Shown here: one piece after another, positions 18,596 through 27,973 of the stretch | Layout: every line of letters begins with the position of its first letter | How positions within the stretch are numbered: position 1 is the stretch's first letter | Assembly (NCBI RefSeq): GCF_900143015.1 | Contig: NZ_FSRT01000001.1 | Coordinates: 1,984,001-2,048,000 of the forward strand | Source of the DNA: Fibrobacter sp. UWB11 | GTDB taxonomy: Bacteria > Fibrobacterota > Fibrobacteria > Fibrobacterales > Fibrobacteraceae | Reading direction: 5' to 3' | Length of the DNA stretch: 64,000 bases | Notes under the pieces: generated by a model | Database searches by the model: none | Seen by the model: only the letters and a program-made list of their open reading frames with translations | Told to the model about the DNA's origin: nothing | Translations under genes and position numbers: made by a program

Positions 18596-21119
18596 TTCTT
18601 GGTTCAACAGAAGCAACGCATACAAGGCGTGGATTCTTACAATCCTCGTCCTCTGTTCGCTGTTTTCTGGCCAAGCATTTGCAGGCAAGATGGCTTCGCA
18701 ACTCCAAGAAGCCATCTACCTCTTTGAAATGAAAGGCGAAGCAGGCGAAGCAATCCGATTGCTTGAAAAGATTTCGCGCCAGGGTGATGATGACGACAAG
18801 GAATCGGCATTCTTTTACCTCGGAAAGATTTACGACTTGGCAAATAACAAGGCCCAGGCAAATCACTATTATGGGCGCAGCCAAGCTTTTACCCAAACCA
18901 CCAGCAAGGCTTACTGGCTCGCTGGGCGTGACGCGGCAACAACTTATTCTCCAGAAAGGCTTTTGCAAAAAATCATTACGCTCAAAAGCCCCATCCGCAA
19001 ATTCTTCGATGGCAAAAACGCCAACATTCTTTTCGAAAACGGGCACATTGCTAAAATCGAAAACGGAAAAGTCGTAGAAATAGCATCAAAGCTAGACGAA
19101 TCAAGCCACTTATTGCAAATTGATTCCGATGGAATGTGGTACCAGAATGCCACTCGCGACTCGCTCTTTTTCAAGCCGCATAATTCGCCCAATCAAGAAA
19201 TTTCTTATGCCGTAAAAAATATAAACCAGTTCACCGCCATAAACGGGAACGCCATCGCCATCACTGATAAAGGCTTTTACATTTTCGATCGCAAGGGAAC
19301 TATCATTAAGAACAATACCGACTACTCCTCTTGCCAGTTGCAAAACAACCAGTTCATCAACGACAACTTTATCATTAACTGCACCGATAACGCGCTACAC
19401 TTTATTTCGGCAAGTTCAGCGACAGAAGCATTCACCATTGCGCAATACGACATTATCCAAAAAGTCTTTATCTATAAAGACTACATCTACTTGATTTCAG
19501 GAAATGCGCTATTCTGCTACAGTTTGCAAGACCCTCAAAAAACGCTCTGGAGAGTCGAAGTCGGAAACGTAGAAAGCATCCAGGCTTTCGAAAACAACAT
19601 TGTCACACTTGAAGCTTCCGGGAAAATCACCTTGTACGACCAAGCCTCGGGCACTGTTCTTTCAACCGTTCGGGCAAACGCATCGAACATGTACACGCTA
19701 GCACGGGGAACTCTCGGACTATTTTCGAACGAAGGCTCAGTCATCACCGTCGACACGTTACTCCGCCCGCTATGGGGATTCAACTTCGCAAAGCCCCCCA
19801 TGACGCACCCCATCATTAAAAGGCGCTATATTTACGTTCCCTTCAGCAACCGGAAAATTTTTGCCATCGATGCCCACTATTACGGGCAACGTCCTTTGTA
19901 TTCGAGCAAGTTAGCTTCTCAAGCTGTTCATTTGGCAAAGCAAAAAAAATGGGATAAAATTCCGCCCTATCTCGAATCGATTATCGAGAACGAGCCCGGC
20001 AACGCCGAAGCACACTTCCTCAAAGCGTTTAACCTAGAAATAAAAGATGCGCCCGAAAAAGACCGTCAAAAAGCATGGGCCGAAGCCGTGAGACTTTCTA
20101 CCGGAAGTCCACAAATTGCACGCATTGTTTTGAAATACTACAGCAAGGTTATCGGAGCAAACTATGCAAGCCAGCTGAACATTTCTCCAAAGACCATATA
20201 TCCGCAATTGCTGGGTTCCAAAAAGAACCTTTACATGGTAGACCCCGCCACCGAACAGCTCATCTGCATCAATGCCGAAAACGGCAAGCAACGCTGGAGC
20301 AAATATATCGGCAAAATCGGCAATGCGCCCGTCATCCAGTCCGACGAAAATACAATTGTGATATCGACCGGCTACCAGATGAACATTTACGACATGAACA
20401 AGGAAACGTTCAACAAGCCGTTACAACTGCCCGGCAAGGCGTTTAGCTTTACAATTTCCGGGGACTACATTTACGCCTCCACTTGGAATGGATTTTTGCT
20501 GAAGATTTCACGAGTAAACAATAGCCTTGTCTGGTCGCGCAAAGTCTATTCGATGCCGTTCCACGTTGTCAAAATGAACAAGTTCTTGCAACTTTGCAAC
20601 CTCGATGGCGAACTAATGCGCATAAATGACGATAATGGACTTACCATAGAAAAATCGACATACAAAGTTCAAGTCAACATCACGGCAATGGAAGGTATTG
20701 ATTCAACGCTTGTACTTGTTTCCAGCACCAACAAACTTTTCTTGCAAAACACGAAGCGCAAGGAATTCAGTCCAACGCAAGTGCTCATGGAAAATCCAAT
20801 TGTTTCAATGCAAGTGTTCAAAGACCAAGGTGAAGACAAAATCATCATTTCGCTTTCGGACCAGTCTATTTTCCTTTATTCAAGCATCGGTACCCCGCTC
20901 TGGAAATACCAAGGGAAAAAATCCACATTTTCAAAGCCGTTCATTTACGACGGAAAAGCATGGATAGATCAAGGCAACGAAATCATAGCCATTTCGATCA
21001 AGAACGGGAAAGTTGTCAAAACATTTAACACCCCTGGCGGTGCAGGAACCCCGCTTATTTTGAACCATACTTTGTTTAGTGCATCGCCTAAACGGGTACT
21101 TTATGCGTTTCCGCTTTAA
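18588..21119 (+). CDS. Secreted beta-propeller (PQQ-like) and TPR protein
   Basis: 843 residues from the ATG at 18588, which overlaps the response-regulator stop; an in-frame GTG at 18567 would lengthen it by seven residues. An N-terminal signal or anchor (AWILTILVLCSLFSGQAFAG) is followed by a TPR-like helical pair (about 35-105). The rest holds many short strands of PQQ/WD-like blades, for example LWRVEVGNVESIQAFENNIV and PLWKYQGKKSTFSKPFIYDG. A second helical stretch lies near 440-515. Such propellers bind partners in the periplasm. Being the last gene of the kinase/regulator run, it may be part of the same envelope circuit. Confidence 0.78.
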   Translation: MLNSWFNRSNAYKAWILTILVLCSLFSGQAFAGKMASQLQEAIYLFEMKGEAGEAIRLLEKISRQGDDDDKESAFFYLGKIYDLANNKAQANHYYGRSQAFTQTTSKAYWLAGRDAATTYSPERLLQKIITLKSPIRKFFDGKNANILFENGHIAKIENGKVVEIASKLDESSHLLQIDSDGMWYQNATRDSLFFKPHNSPNQEISYAVKNINQFTAINGNAIAITDKGFYIFDRKGTIIKNNTDYSSCQLQNNQFINDNFIINCTDNALHFISASSATEAFTIAQYDIIQKVFIYKDYIYLISGNALFCYSLQDPQKTLWRVEVGNVESIQAFENNIVTLEASGKITLYDQASGTVLSTVRANASNMYTLARGTLGLFSNEGSVITVDTLLRPLWGFNFAKPPMTHPIIKRRYIYVPFSNRKIFAIDAHYYGQRPLYSSKLASQAVHLAKQKKWDKIPPYLESIIENEPGNAEAHFLKAFNLEIKDAPEKDRQKAWAEAVRLSTGSPQIARIVLKYYSKVIGANYASQLNISPKTIYPQLLGSKKNLYMVDPATEQLICINAENGKQRWSKYIGKIGNAPVIQSDENTIVISTGYQMNIYDMNKETFNKPLQLPGKAFSFTISGDYIYASTWNGFLLKISRVNNSLVWSRKVYSMPFHVVKMNKFLQLCNLDGELMRINDDNGLTIEKSTYKVQVNITAMEGIDSTLVLVSSTNKLFLQNTKRKEFSPTQVLMENPIVSMQVFKDQGEDKIIISLSDQSIFLYSSIGTPLWKYQGKKSTFSKPFIYDGKAWIDQGNEIIAISIKNGKVVKTFNTPGGAGTPLILNHTLFSASPKRVLYAFPL

Positions 21120-21233
21120 TTTGGCATCAATTTGATTCAATAAACTACTGTAAGGGTGTTGGTAAATTAAATTTTAGTGGTCATATTCGCAAAATCTCAC
21201 TACATTTTGCGCATCAAGTTTTACAGGAACTAA

Positions 21234-23015
21234 ATGAGCGTCCATTTCAAAAAAATCGCCCCCTTTTGCTACCTCTCCATAGCGGTTGCGTTCATGGTCG
21301 CAGGCTGCAAGGACGATGCATCAAAGACGCCCAAAGAAAAGGTTTCTGAATTTCCGAGAAACGAGACTTTGTACATCGGAGGGTTCGACTGGGCTCCACC
21401 CACCACATTCAATCCGCTCGATCCCGACCCGAACTTCCCGACTGATGGCAACATAAGACTCATGTACGAGTCGCTCCTCACGTTTAACCAGCTTACCGAG
21501 AATCTGGACCCGATGCTAGCCGATGGATTCACCCAGACGGATTCAAGCATTACCGTTCATTTAGATTCACGAGCCAAGTGGAACAACGGAGAACCAGTCA
21601 CTCCTGACGATGTCATTTACTCATTCAGGATAGATTCACTGCTCCCGACGGCACACCATAACAACTGGAAGCACTTCAAAAGCATTACGGACGACGGCGA
21701 TAACCATATCACATTTCTTTTGTCTGACAACAAAAACCCGCTCATGGCCTTGAACGCCATCGCCGAGACATCTATTCTCCCGAAGTCCGTCTTCGAACCG
21801 CTGATCAAATCCGCCAAAAGCGGAAAAACATACAGCATGGAGAAGATTCTCAAATTCACAAACGATTCTCACCCGATTGCTTCGGGGCCGTACACCCTCA
21901 AGACTTACACCCCCGACCAAATTGTTCTTGAACGTGTCGAAAACTACTGGCGCCAAAATCATTATGGCAAAAGGAAGCCCGCCCCCAAGTACATCATCCA
22001 CCCCATTTACGACAAGAACGACAACTTCAATAGCGCAATGATTCGCGGGAACCTTGATGTCTCTTCGATTTTTCTACCCAGAATTTGGGAAAAGTCAAAG
22101 GACAGCATCCGAGCCTGGAGCCGCGAGGAACCCTACCAGCTCCCCTCAACCCTAACAGCTCTCATCATTGCGACTACCAAGGAACCGTTCAACAACGTAG
22201 CCTTTAGGCGCGCCCTCGCCCATTCCATCGACTTTGAAAAAATCAAAGCCAAAGCATTTTCGAACTATACCCCCGCCATACAGCCCGGGTTCATTTTGCC
22301 CTTTGGCACCGAGAAAAAGTATTTCAACAAAGAAGATATCGAAACCTACGGGTATAGTTATAACACGGATAAGGCCCGTGAGATTCTTGCGGAAGCCGGA
22401 TACTCATGGAACGAAGAAGGCAAACTCCTCGACAAAAAGAAAAAGCCTGTCCGCACAATTTCGATCGAGTGCCCGCAAGGTTGGACCGACTGGATCGATG
22501 CAATCAACGTCTTAACCGAATCGTTCGCAGAAATCGGCATTACCGCCGAAGCAAAAATTATCGATTATGGAATATGGGACACGAACATCCGCCGAGGGAC
22601 ATTCGACCTATCCCTTAAGACTCCGCCCACGGAACACTCTGTTGCAAATCCCTGGCACAGATTCTACCAAATGCTAAGCACAGCTAACTATAAACCGGTT
22701 GGCGAAGAAACATTTGCAAACCCGGGACGATTCCAGAACGCCGAAATAAACAATCTCGTGATGCAAATACCGACCATTACAGCCGAAGATTCGCTCGTAG
22801 AAACCTACCGCGAACTCAACAAGCTGTTCATGCAAACGGTCCCCCTCATCCCCCTCATGTATAGGCCCTCGACCTACTACCAGTTCTCTACCAAGCACTG
22901 GACGAACTTCCCCACGGAAGAAAACCCGTATGCGCCCCCCAATAACCTGATTGTGGCCGCCGGAGTGAGCGCTCTTTGGGAAATTGTACCCGTCGAACAG
23001 CCGGATAATCAATAA
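21234..23015 (+). CDS. Peptide/oligopeptide ABC transporter substrate-binding lipoprotein (family 5)
   Basis: 593 residues. The signal peptide ends in the lipobox MVAGC, so the protein is lipid-anchored. DppA/OppA family features are MYESLLTFNQLTENLDPMLA, VTPDDVIYSFRIDSLLPT, the VAFRRALAHSIDFEKI helix and a C-terminal LFMQTVPLIPLMYRPSTYY. It binds peptides or similar solutes for import. No permease or ATPase gene is adjacent, so the transporter core must lie elsewhere or the protein works alone. It has its own start 114 bases after the previous gene; CTACATTTTG at about 21200 could be its promoter box. Confidence 0.9.
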   Translation: MSVHFKKIAPFCYLSIAVAFMVAGCKDDASKTPKEKVSEFPRNETLYIGGFDWAPPTTFNPLDPDPNFPTDGNIRLMYESLLTFNQLTENLDPMLADGFTQTDSSITVHLDSRAKWNNGEPVTPDDVIYSFRIDSLLPTAHHNNWKHFKSITDDGDNHITFLLSDNKNPLMALNAIAETSILPKSVFEPLIKSAKSGKTYSMEKILKFTNDSHPIASGPYTLKTYTPDQIVLERVENYWRQNHYGKRKPAPKYIIHPIYDKNDNFNSAMIRGNLDVSSIFLPRIWEKSKDSIRAWSREEPYQLPSTLTALIIATTKEPFNNVAFRRALAHSIDFEKIKAKAFSNYTPAIQPGFILPFGTEKKYFNKEDIETYGYSYNTDKAREILAEAGYSWNEEGKLLDKKKKPVRTISIECPQGWTDWIDAINVLTESFAEIGITAEAKIIDYGIWDTNIRRGTFDLSLKTPPTEHSVANPWHRFYQMLSTANYKPVGEETFANPGRFQNAEINNLVMQIPTITAEDSLVETYRELNKLFMQTVPLIPLMYRPSTYYQFSTKHWTNFPTEENPYAPPNNLIVAAGVSALWEIVPVEQPDNQ

Positions 23016-23074
23016 AAAAGTTCCTTTTCTCTCAAAAAAATTTATTTTTTGCACACCAATTCAAGGAGTATATC

Positions 23075-23872
23075 GTGGGAAAATTACGTTTTGTTTTGCC
23101 AAATACTTTCACAAGCCTGAACTTTTTGTTGGGTGTGTTTTCCATTTGTTGGACAACAGGAGCGTTCAGTTCTTTTAGTACGGCAGACCAAATCCGCATG
23201 GGTGCATATTTTGTCATGTTGTGCGCGCTTTTTGACAAGCTTGACGGTTTTGCAGCCCGACTCGTGAACGCCAGTTCCGAATTCGGAGCCCAGTTCGACA
23301 GCCTCGCTGACTTGATTGCTTTCGGCCTTGCCCCGGCATTCTGCTTCTTCTTCACTTACAAGATTTATGCACCGGAATGGTTCCAAAACCACGGCCTTCT
23401 GATGGTAGTCGCTCTCTCCGTTTACGTGCTCTGTGCTGCCATGCGCCTTGCCAAGTACAACGCATGCGACTCCGACACCTACCACCACCACTTCTCCGGA
23501 CTTCCTTCTACATTTGCCGGTATGATCAACGCCGTGCTTATCGTTTTCCTCAAGACCAAGGGTGTTTTTGCCGATCCGAGCACATTCCTCTTCTGGCTTC
23601 CGGTTATCGTGTTCGTTGCAACGGGATTCTTAATGGTGAGTCCGTTGTTCCTCCCGAAGCTCCAGCCGCGCAAGAACAAGGCTTTCAACATTTTCCAGAT
23701 CGTTCTGATTTTGCTCACCTACGTTGCCGGAATCCTCTTCTACAACGAAAAGGTGCCGTACATTCTTGAATACTTGCTTCTCCTTGGAGCAAGCTACATG
23801 CTCATCGGCTTCGGCGTTGGCCTTGCAACCCGCAAGCAAATCATCGAAGAAGCTAAGGCCTCAAAGAAGTAG
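23075..23872 (+). CDS. pssA: CDP-diacylglycerol-serine O-phosphatidyltransferase
   Basis: 265 residues, starting with GTG behind AAGGAG. It makes phosphatidylserine, the precursor of phosphatidylethanolamine, in the inner membrane. The CDP-alcohol phosphotransferase motif is complete: DKLDGFAARLVNASSEFG followed by AQFDSLADLIAFG (D-x2-D-G-x2-A-R-x8-G-x3-D-x3-D). About seven or eight membrane helices follow, which fits the Bacillus-type (PssA class II) enzyme. No psd decarboxylase gene is nearby. A hairpin terminator lies about 70 bases downstream. Confidence 0.93.
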   Translation: MGKLRFVLPNTFTSLNFLLGVFSICWTTGAFSSFSTADQIRMGAYFVMLCALFDKLDGFAARLVNASSEFGAQFDSLADLIAFGLAPAFCFFFTYKIYAPEWFQNHGLLMVVALSVYVLCAAMRLAKYNACDSDTYHHHFSGLPSTFAGMINAVLIVFLKTKGVFADPSTFLFWLPVIVFVATGFLMVSPLFLPKLQPRKNKAFNIFQIVLILLTYVAGILFYNEKVPYILEYLLLLGASYMLIGFGVGLATRKQIIEEAKASKK

Positions 23873-23942
23873 TCGATAAAACAACGTCATCCTGAGCGAA
23901 GTGCGCAGCACAAACGAAGGATCCAGTTAAATTTCAAGCAAA

Positions 23943-23974
23943 AAGCCCGCCGAAAAGCGGGCATTTCCTTTTTA
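23943..23974 (+). terminator. Rho-independent terminator after pssA
   Basis: AAGCCCGC-CGAAAA-GCGGGC followed by a T-rich run ending TTTTT. A scattered word, GTCATCCTGAGCGAAG, lies at about 23887-23902 between the stop and this hairpin. Confidence 0.75.
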
Positions 23975-23988
23975 TAGGCTATAGTGGA

Positions 23989-24687
23989 TTAGCGCGTTCC
24001 CTGGCATTCCAGAAATTCCGCAAACGCACGACCATAGCGGTCAAACAAATGCTCCAACGACATGCGCGGGAGTTCCAACGTCACACATTCCAGTCCGCGC
24101 TCACCACACCACGTACCAAAGCTCCCCGGCGTCTTGTACCCAATGTCTGGCAACCAAGGCAAGTTAAACGTATCCATCAAGCCTTCGACAAGCGCAGTCT
24201 TTTGTGGAGCATCGACGCAAGCCATCGGAGCATGCATCGAAATAACACTTGCAGGTTTCAGTTTTTCAACCAACTCAACAAGAGCCTGAGTCTCCGGTTC
24301 GCTCCCGGCAACAGCCCCCGGTGACAAAAGTGTGTCTCGCGGAGCTTCCAAAATAGAACGTGAAGCGACCATTTCTGTTGAAAAGTTCTGCGTCTTGAAA
24401 TTGCGGTTCAAGTCCACTCCGTGTACATTTCCGCGCGTTCCAAGGACCATGCCATCAGGATTGGCACTCAGAATAAATGCAATGGAATCAAAGTTGTCTT
24501 CAAAAGCCCGTAATACTCGGCTCAAGAGAAACGTCGTTTCCGGTTCTTCACCGTGAATCCCGGCTATGACGAGCAATTTACATTCTCGTTTGCATGGGAA
24601 ATACAAAAGCGGAGCACCCAGCACCGAACGGCCATAGATAGAAGATTTCAACCGGATTATACCGCGAGATTCAAGAGTAAAATTCAT
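23989..24687 (-). CDS. M14-family zinc carboxypeptidase, MpaA-like murein peptide amidase
   Basis: 232 residues, a compact single-domain M14 enzyme. Zinc ligands are seen in LLVIAGIHGEEPETT (His-x-x-Glu) and in VISMHAP. The substrate-binding stretch is SANPDGMVLGTRGNVHGVDLNRNF cut here in the middle as NPDG...GVDLNRNF, and the catalytic Glu lies in ECVTLELPR. MpaA removes meso-diaminopimelate from recycled murein tripeptide in the cytoplasm; no signal peptide is present, which fits. Together with the M15 peptidase gene 67 bases upstream, it suggests a small peptidoglycan-recycling group. Confidence 0.85.
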   Translation of the reverse strand: MNFTLESRGIIRLKSSIYGRSVLGAPLLYFPCKRECKLLVIAGIHGEEPETTFLLSRVLRAFEDNFDSIAFILSANPDGMVLGTRGNVHGVDLNRNFKTQNFSTEMVASRSILEAPRDTLLSPGAVAGSEPETQALVELVEKLKPASVISMHAPMACVDAPQKTALVEGLMDTFNLPWLPDIGYKTPGSFGTWCGERGLECVTLELPRMSLEHLFDRYGRAFAEFLECQGTR

Positions 24688-24754
24688 AGAACTAGTAAAC
24701 TGTAAAATTTAACTGGATACTTCGCCCTTTGGGCTCAGTATGACGTAATGCATT

Positions 24755-25432
24755 CTACACAAAGTAAGGATAGATGTATTCCTCAGCAAGCTGCGGGAGA
24801 TTCGCCAGTACAGCGCGTTTACATTCCATATCCGAGCGTTCATAAATGTTGCGCAGCACATCGAGCGAAAAGTGCTCCAAGCGTTTGCGCGATGTCGGCA
24901 GATGCGCAATATGCCACCCCTCGGGCTTGATTTTTCCGCGACCAGGGACAAACACACGACTAAATCCGAACGATTCACCCGCCTCCATGCGCGCCGTCAA
25001 GAACGCATGGAATTTCGCAAACATGCCTTCACATTCCGCGGGCGTGAGCTGGACCTCGTAGCCCTCCGGGCACGCAGCTCCATCGACTACGTCGATGTCC
25101 GTCCCCAAATGGTGACGGCTCGCCCCCGGAAGAGCAGACCAAGTGAGAATCGCATACATCAGTTCTTCTTCATCTTTCGGGCGTTCCATCGGCTCGCCGT
25201 TTTCATTCAAGAGCTTAAGTTCACCTCGTGCCTTGCGGTTCCAAATCGAAAGTTGCTTTTCGAACGAACGATACGCCGACTCAAGGCGCAGTTCAAAGCC
25301 GTTCGCGGCAGCCTCTTGCGCAAGCAGCTGCAAATCGCCAACAATTTCCCGGTCAACAAAATACCCCGGCTGGAACTCGACCAAATCGGGCGTTCCAAGG
25401 CCATACGGCAATAACTGAGACATATCCGTCAT
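24755..25432 (-). CDS. M15B-family D-Ala-D-Ala carboxypeptidase (VanY-like)
   Basis: 225 residues. LRLESAYRSFEKQLSIWNRK contains the SxYRS-type core. Zinc ligands follow the family pattern: SRHHLGTDIDVVD (S-x-H-x-x-G-x-x-x-D) and EGWHIAH (E-x-W-H-x-x-H). The enzyme trims the terminal D-Ala from peptidoglycan peptides. No signal peptide is seen at the chosen ATG, so the product may be cytoplasmic (recycling) or exported by another route. Its ATG overlaps the ruvC stop by four bases, so the two genes share a message. Confidence 0.87.
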   Translation of the reverse strand: MTDMSQLLPYGLGTPDLVEFQPGYFVDREIVGDLQLLAQEAAANGFELRLESAYRSFEKQLSIWNRKARGELKLLNENGEPMERPKDEEELMYAILTWSALPGASRHHLGTDIDVVDGAACPEGYEVQLTPAECEGMFAKFHAFLTARMEAGESFGFSRVFVPGRGKIKPEGWHIAHLPTSRKRLEHFSLDVLRNIYERSDMECKRAVLANLPQLAEEYIYPYFV

Positions 25433-26001
25433 TGAATAGTCCCTCCCATCTTTTCAATCAAATCCTTCCATTGCTGCACCGTCGCCTTTTTCTTTTTAGC
25501 TGTCTTCTTTTTCGTGACAAGCGACTGCACCGGAGAGGCCGGATTCGCATGGGTCCACGCAATGGCAAGCGCATCAGTAGCATCGAGCGGTAGTTCAGAA
25601 GCAACAATCCCGAGGCGAGCAAAGACCATGTTCGCCACATGTTCCTTCGAGGCAGCCCCATCACCTGTAACAGCCTGTTTCACGACACGCGGTGGGTATT
25701 CGTCATACGTCATCCCGCGACGGTGGCACGCCACAAGTATCGCCCCACGGATATGCCCAAGCACAAGAGCGCTTTTCACATTTTTGGCAAAAAACACGCC
25801 TTCCATCGCCAAAGCATCCGGATGATAATGGTCCAAACGCTCTTCCAGCTCCGAAATAATATGCACAAGCCTGTCTTCAAGACTCTTTGTGGCGTTTGCA
25901 TGAAACGTGCCATACTCAAGGACTTGAATTTGATTGCCCGTTTTTTTCAAGAAAGCATATCCGGTCGTAATGGAGCCCGGGTCGATACCTAGAATAACCA
26001 T
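25429..26001 (-). CDS. ruvC: Crossover junction endodeoxyribonuclease RuvC
   Basis: 190 residues. It cuts Holliday junctions in recombination repair. The catalytic acids sit in VILGIDPGSITTGYAFL (Asp7), LAMEGVFFAKNVKSA (Glu) and DATDALAIAWTH (Asp pair). The C-terminal KKKTAKKKKATVQQW is a basic extension. There is no Shine-Dalgarno; a TATTTTTT box lies four bases upstream of the ATG, hinting at a leaderless message. Neither ruvA nor ruvB is adjacent. The stop overlaps the M15 peptidase start. Confidence 0.95.
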   Translation of the reverse strand: MVILGIDPGSITTGYAFLKKTGNQIQVLEYGTFHANATKSLEDRLVHIISELEERLDHYHPDALAMEGVFFAKNVKSALVLGHIRGAILVACHRRGMTYDEYPPRVVKQAVTGDGAASKEHVANMVFARLGIVASELPLDATDALAIAWTHANPASPVQSLVTKKKTAKKKKATVQQWKDLIEKMGGTIQ

Positions 26002-26089
26002 GACAAAAAAATAGATAAAAATGCTTTTTTTTCAAAAAAAACGCATTTGCGGGTGCGGACTTTATTAGATTTCTCTATAGGAGGCGACC

Positions 26090-27973
26090 ATGCTGATTGA
26101 TCAGGAACATGCAGATTATATGAGAACGAAAGCACACCCAAGACAACTGGGTATTCCCCTGAGCCGTTGGGGCCGTAACCTTATAGCCTGCTGCCCATTC
26201 CACTCCCCCGAAGAGACCTCTCTATTCTTCTATGATGCGCTGGGTTACTGGCGCTACCGCTGTCTCCAATGCGGTGCAGAAGGAGACTTGGTCGATTTTC
26301 TCATGAAAAGCCGTTTTAACGGTCTCGACGAACAGTCAGCTCGTTCCGAAGCCTATGACTTTCTCGGATCGCTCGACAAGGACCTGGCCAACAGCCAAGA
26401 TAGCGAACATCCGTGGGTCAAGGAAGTTGGCGGTGAAAAGTCTAAAGTCCTAGAATGTTTTGTTCGTTATTGCCACTGGGCCGCCTGCAAGAGCCCTTCT
26501 TCGGCAAAATTCTTGGAAGCACGCGGTTGGAGCATTGGTCAAGCTCAACTTTACGGTCTCGGCTACTACAGCGGTGACCCAGAACCGTTCATCAGCTACT
26601 GCATGCTTTCGGGCATCGAACGCCACCAGATCAGTTTTTACCTCGACAACCTCGATGCATACCACGAACCGAGAATTACAATTCCGGCCCGTAACTCCAA
26701 GGGGTTCATCCACTCCGTTTACGGAAGGCTCATCGACGATAACGAGAAGAGCCATACATACATCACTTATGCATCCGGTCCGACTGTAATTCCGTTCAAC
26801 ATTCAAGCCGATAGCAGCAACCCGATTATTGTACAAGGGTTCTTTGACGCCCTCACCGCCGACCTCGCCGGTATTCCAGGCGTTGTCTCTACGATGTTCC
26901 AGGAATTGAACATCAACCACCTGTACAAGTTAAAAGCCTGCGGTGCTGAATCGTTCACGGTATTGTTACGCCGCGAAGAAGACCGCCGCAATCAGGAACT
27001 CAAGATTCAAAAGTACTTGAAGCTCGCCGAACAAATGCACATGAGCCTCAAGTCCATCATCCTCCCGAAAGACGAAACGGTCGATACATTCGTACGCAAG
27101 AACGGAGCAGACCAGCTCCTCGATCTCATTGCCAAAACCGAAGTCGATACAATCCACTCCCACCGCCGCTCGATGCTGTTGCAAGACATCAAGGAAAACT
27201 TCGATAACGCGATGGCATGCCCGCCGGACCAAAGCGTGGGCTACAAGCTCAGCACGTTCCCCAAACTCACCAAGGAAATCGACGGTGTGCAGTCGGGCTG
27301 TTTCTTTGTATCGTCGCAACCGTTTGGCCTCAAGACATTTTTACTTTCGAGCATCACGCTCGACCTCATCGAGAGCAATCCGAACCTTAAAATCATTTAC
27401 GTTGCCTACGAAACACCGCGCCGTCAAATTTTCGACAGGCTTGTTTCCATGCTTATTGGTGAATCCATTCTCACGGTCCGCAAGCAGAATGCAGACAACG
27501 AAATCAACCAGAAGATTACGGATGCGACACGCGACTTGATGGGCTATGTGCGTAACAATCGTCTCGAGATTTGGGACGACATGCCCTCGCTCGACTTTAA
27601 CGATCTTCTCAAAACGCTACAGCCGGAACTCAAGGACCATCCCGATTTGATTCTCGTAATTGACGGGATTGACCACTTGAAGATTACCGATCGTCCGGAA
27701 CTTCCGGATATTCACGAAAAGCGTTCGTCCATCATGCTCGACTTGTACAAGGCTCTCGACATTCCCATTTTCCTCGGTGGTGAACTCATCGATTCTAACA
27801 TGGGTCTTTTGGGGCCGCGCGCTTACCTCCGCGATTCCGACGCCATCTATTGGCTCGTCGAAAAGAATGGCGCATTGAGCCTCTCGGTCGATTCCAAGAG
27901 ACTGGGTACAAGCCGCATCTACGAAGACAAGATTTTGATTGACCCACAATCTAGCCGCATGAAAGAAGCTTAA
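26090..27973 (+). CDS. Primase-helicase-like protein with CHC2 zinc finger and degenerate Toprim and RecA domains
   Basis: 627 residues in the order of phage T7 gp4. A CHC2-type zinc finger has CCPFH (Cys35, His38) and RCLQCG (Cys58, Cys61). A Toprim-like part (about 240-310, NPIIVQGFFDALTADLAGIP) follows, then a DnaB/RecA-like ATPase (about 385-620). The zinc ligands are intact. The Toprim Glu is Gln (VQG) and its DxD is replaced by LRREED. The Walker A loop reads SSQPFGLKTFLLSSI instead of a GKT loop, while a Walker B-like LILVIDGIDHL remains. ATP hydrolysis and primer synthesis are therefore doubtful. AGGAGG supports the start. It is translationally coupled (TAATG) to a glycosyltransferase gene. 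Confidence 0.75.
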   Translation: MLIDQEHADYMRTKAHPRQLGIPLSRWGRNLIACCPFHSPEETSLFFYDALGYWRYRCLQCGAEGDLVDFLMKSRFNGLDEQSARSEAYDFLGSLDKDLANSQDSEHPWVKEVGGEKSKVLECFVRYCHWAACKSPSSAKFLEARGWSIGQAQLYGLGYYSGDPEPFISYCMLSGIERHQISFYLDNLDAYHEPRITIPARNSKGFIHSVYGRLIDDNEKSHTYITYASGPTVIPFNIQADSSNPIIVQGFFDALTADLAGIPGVVSTMFQELNINHLYKLKACGAESFTVLLRREEDRRNQELKIQKYLKLAEQMHMSLKSIILPKDETVDTFVRKNGADQLLDLIAKTEVDTIHSHRRSMLLQDIKENFDNAMACPPDQSVGYKLSTFPKLTKEIDGVQSGCFFVSSQPFGLKTFLLSSITLDLIESNPNLKIIYVAYETPRRQIFDRLVSMLIGESILTVRKQNADNEINQKITDATRDLMGYVRNNRLEIWDDMPSLDFNDLLKTLQPELKDHPDLILVIDGIDHLKITDRPELPDIHEKRSSIMLDLYKALDIPIFLGGELIDSNMGLLGPRAYLRDSDAIYWLVEKNGALSLSVDSKRLGTSRIYEDKILIDPQSSRMKEA

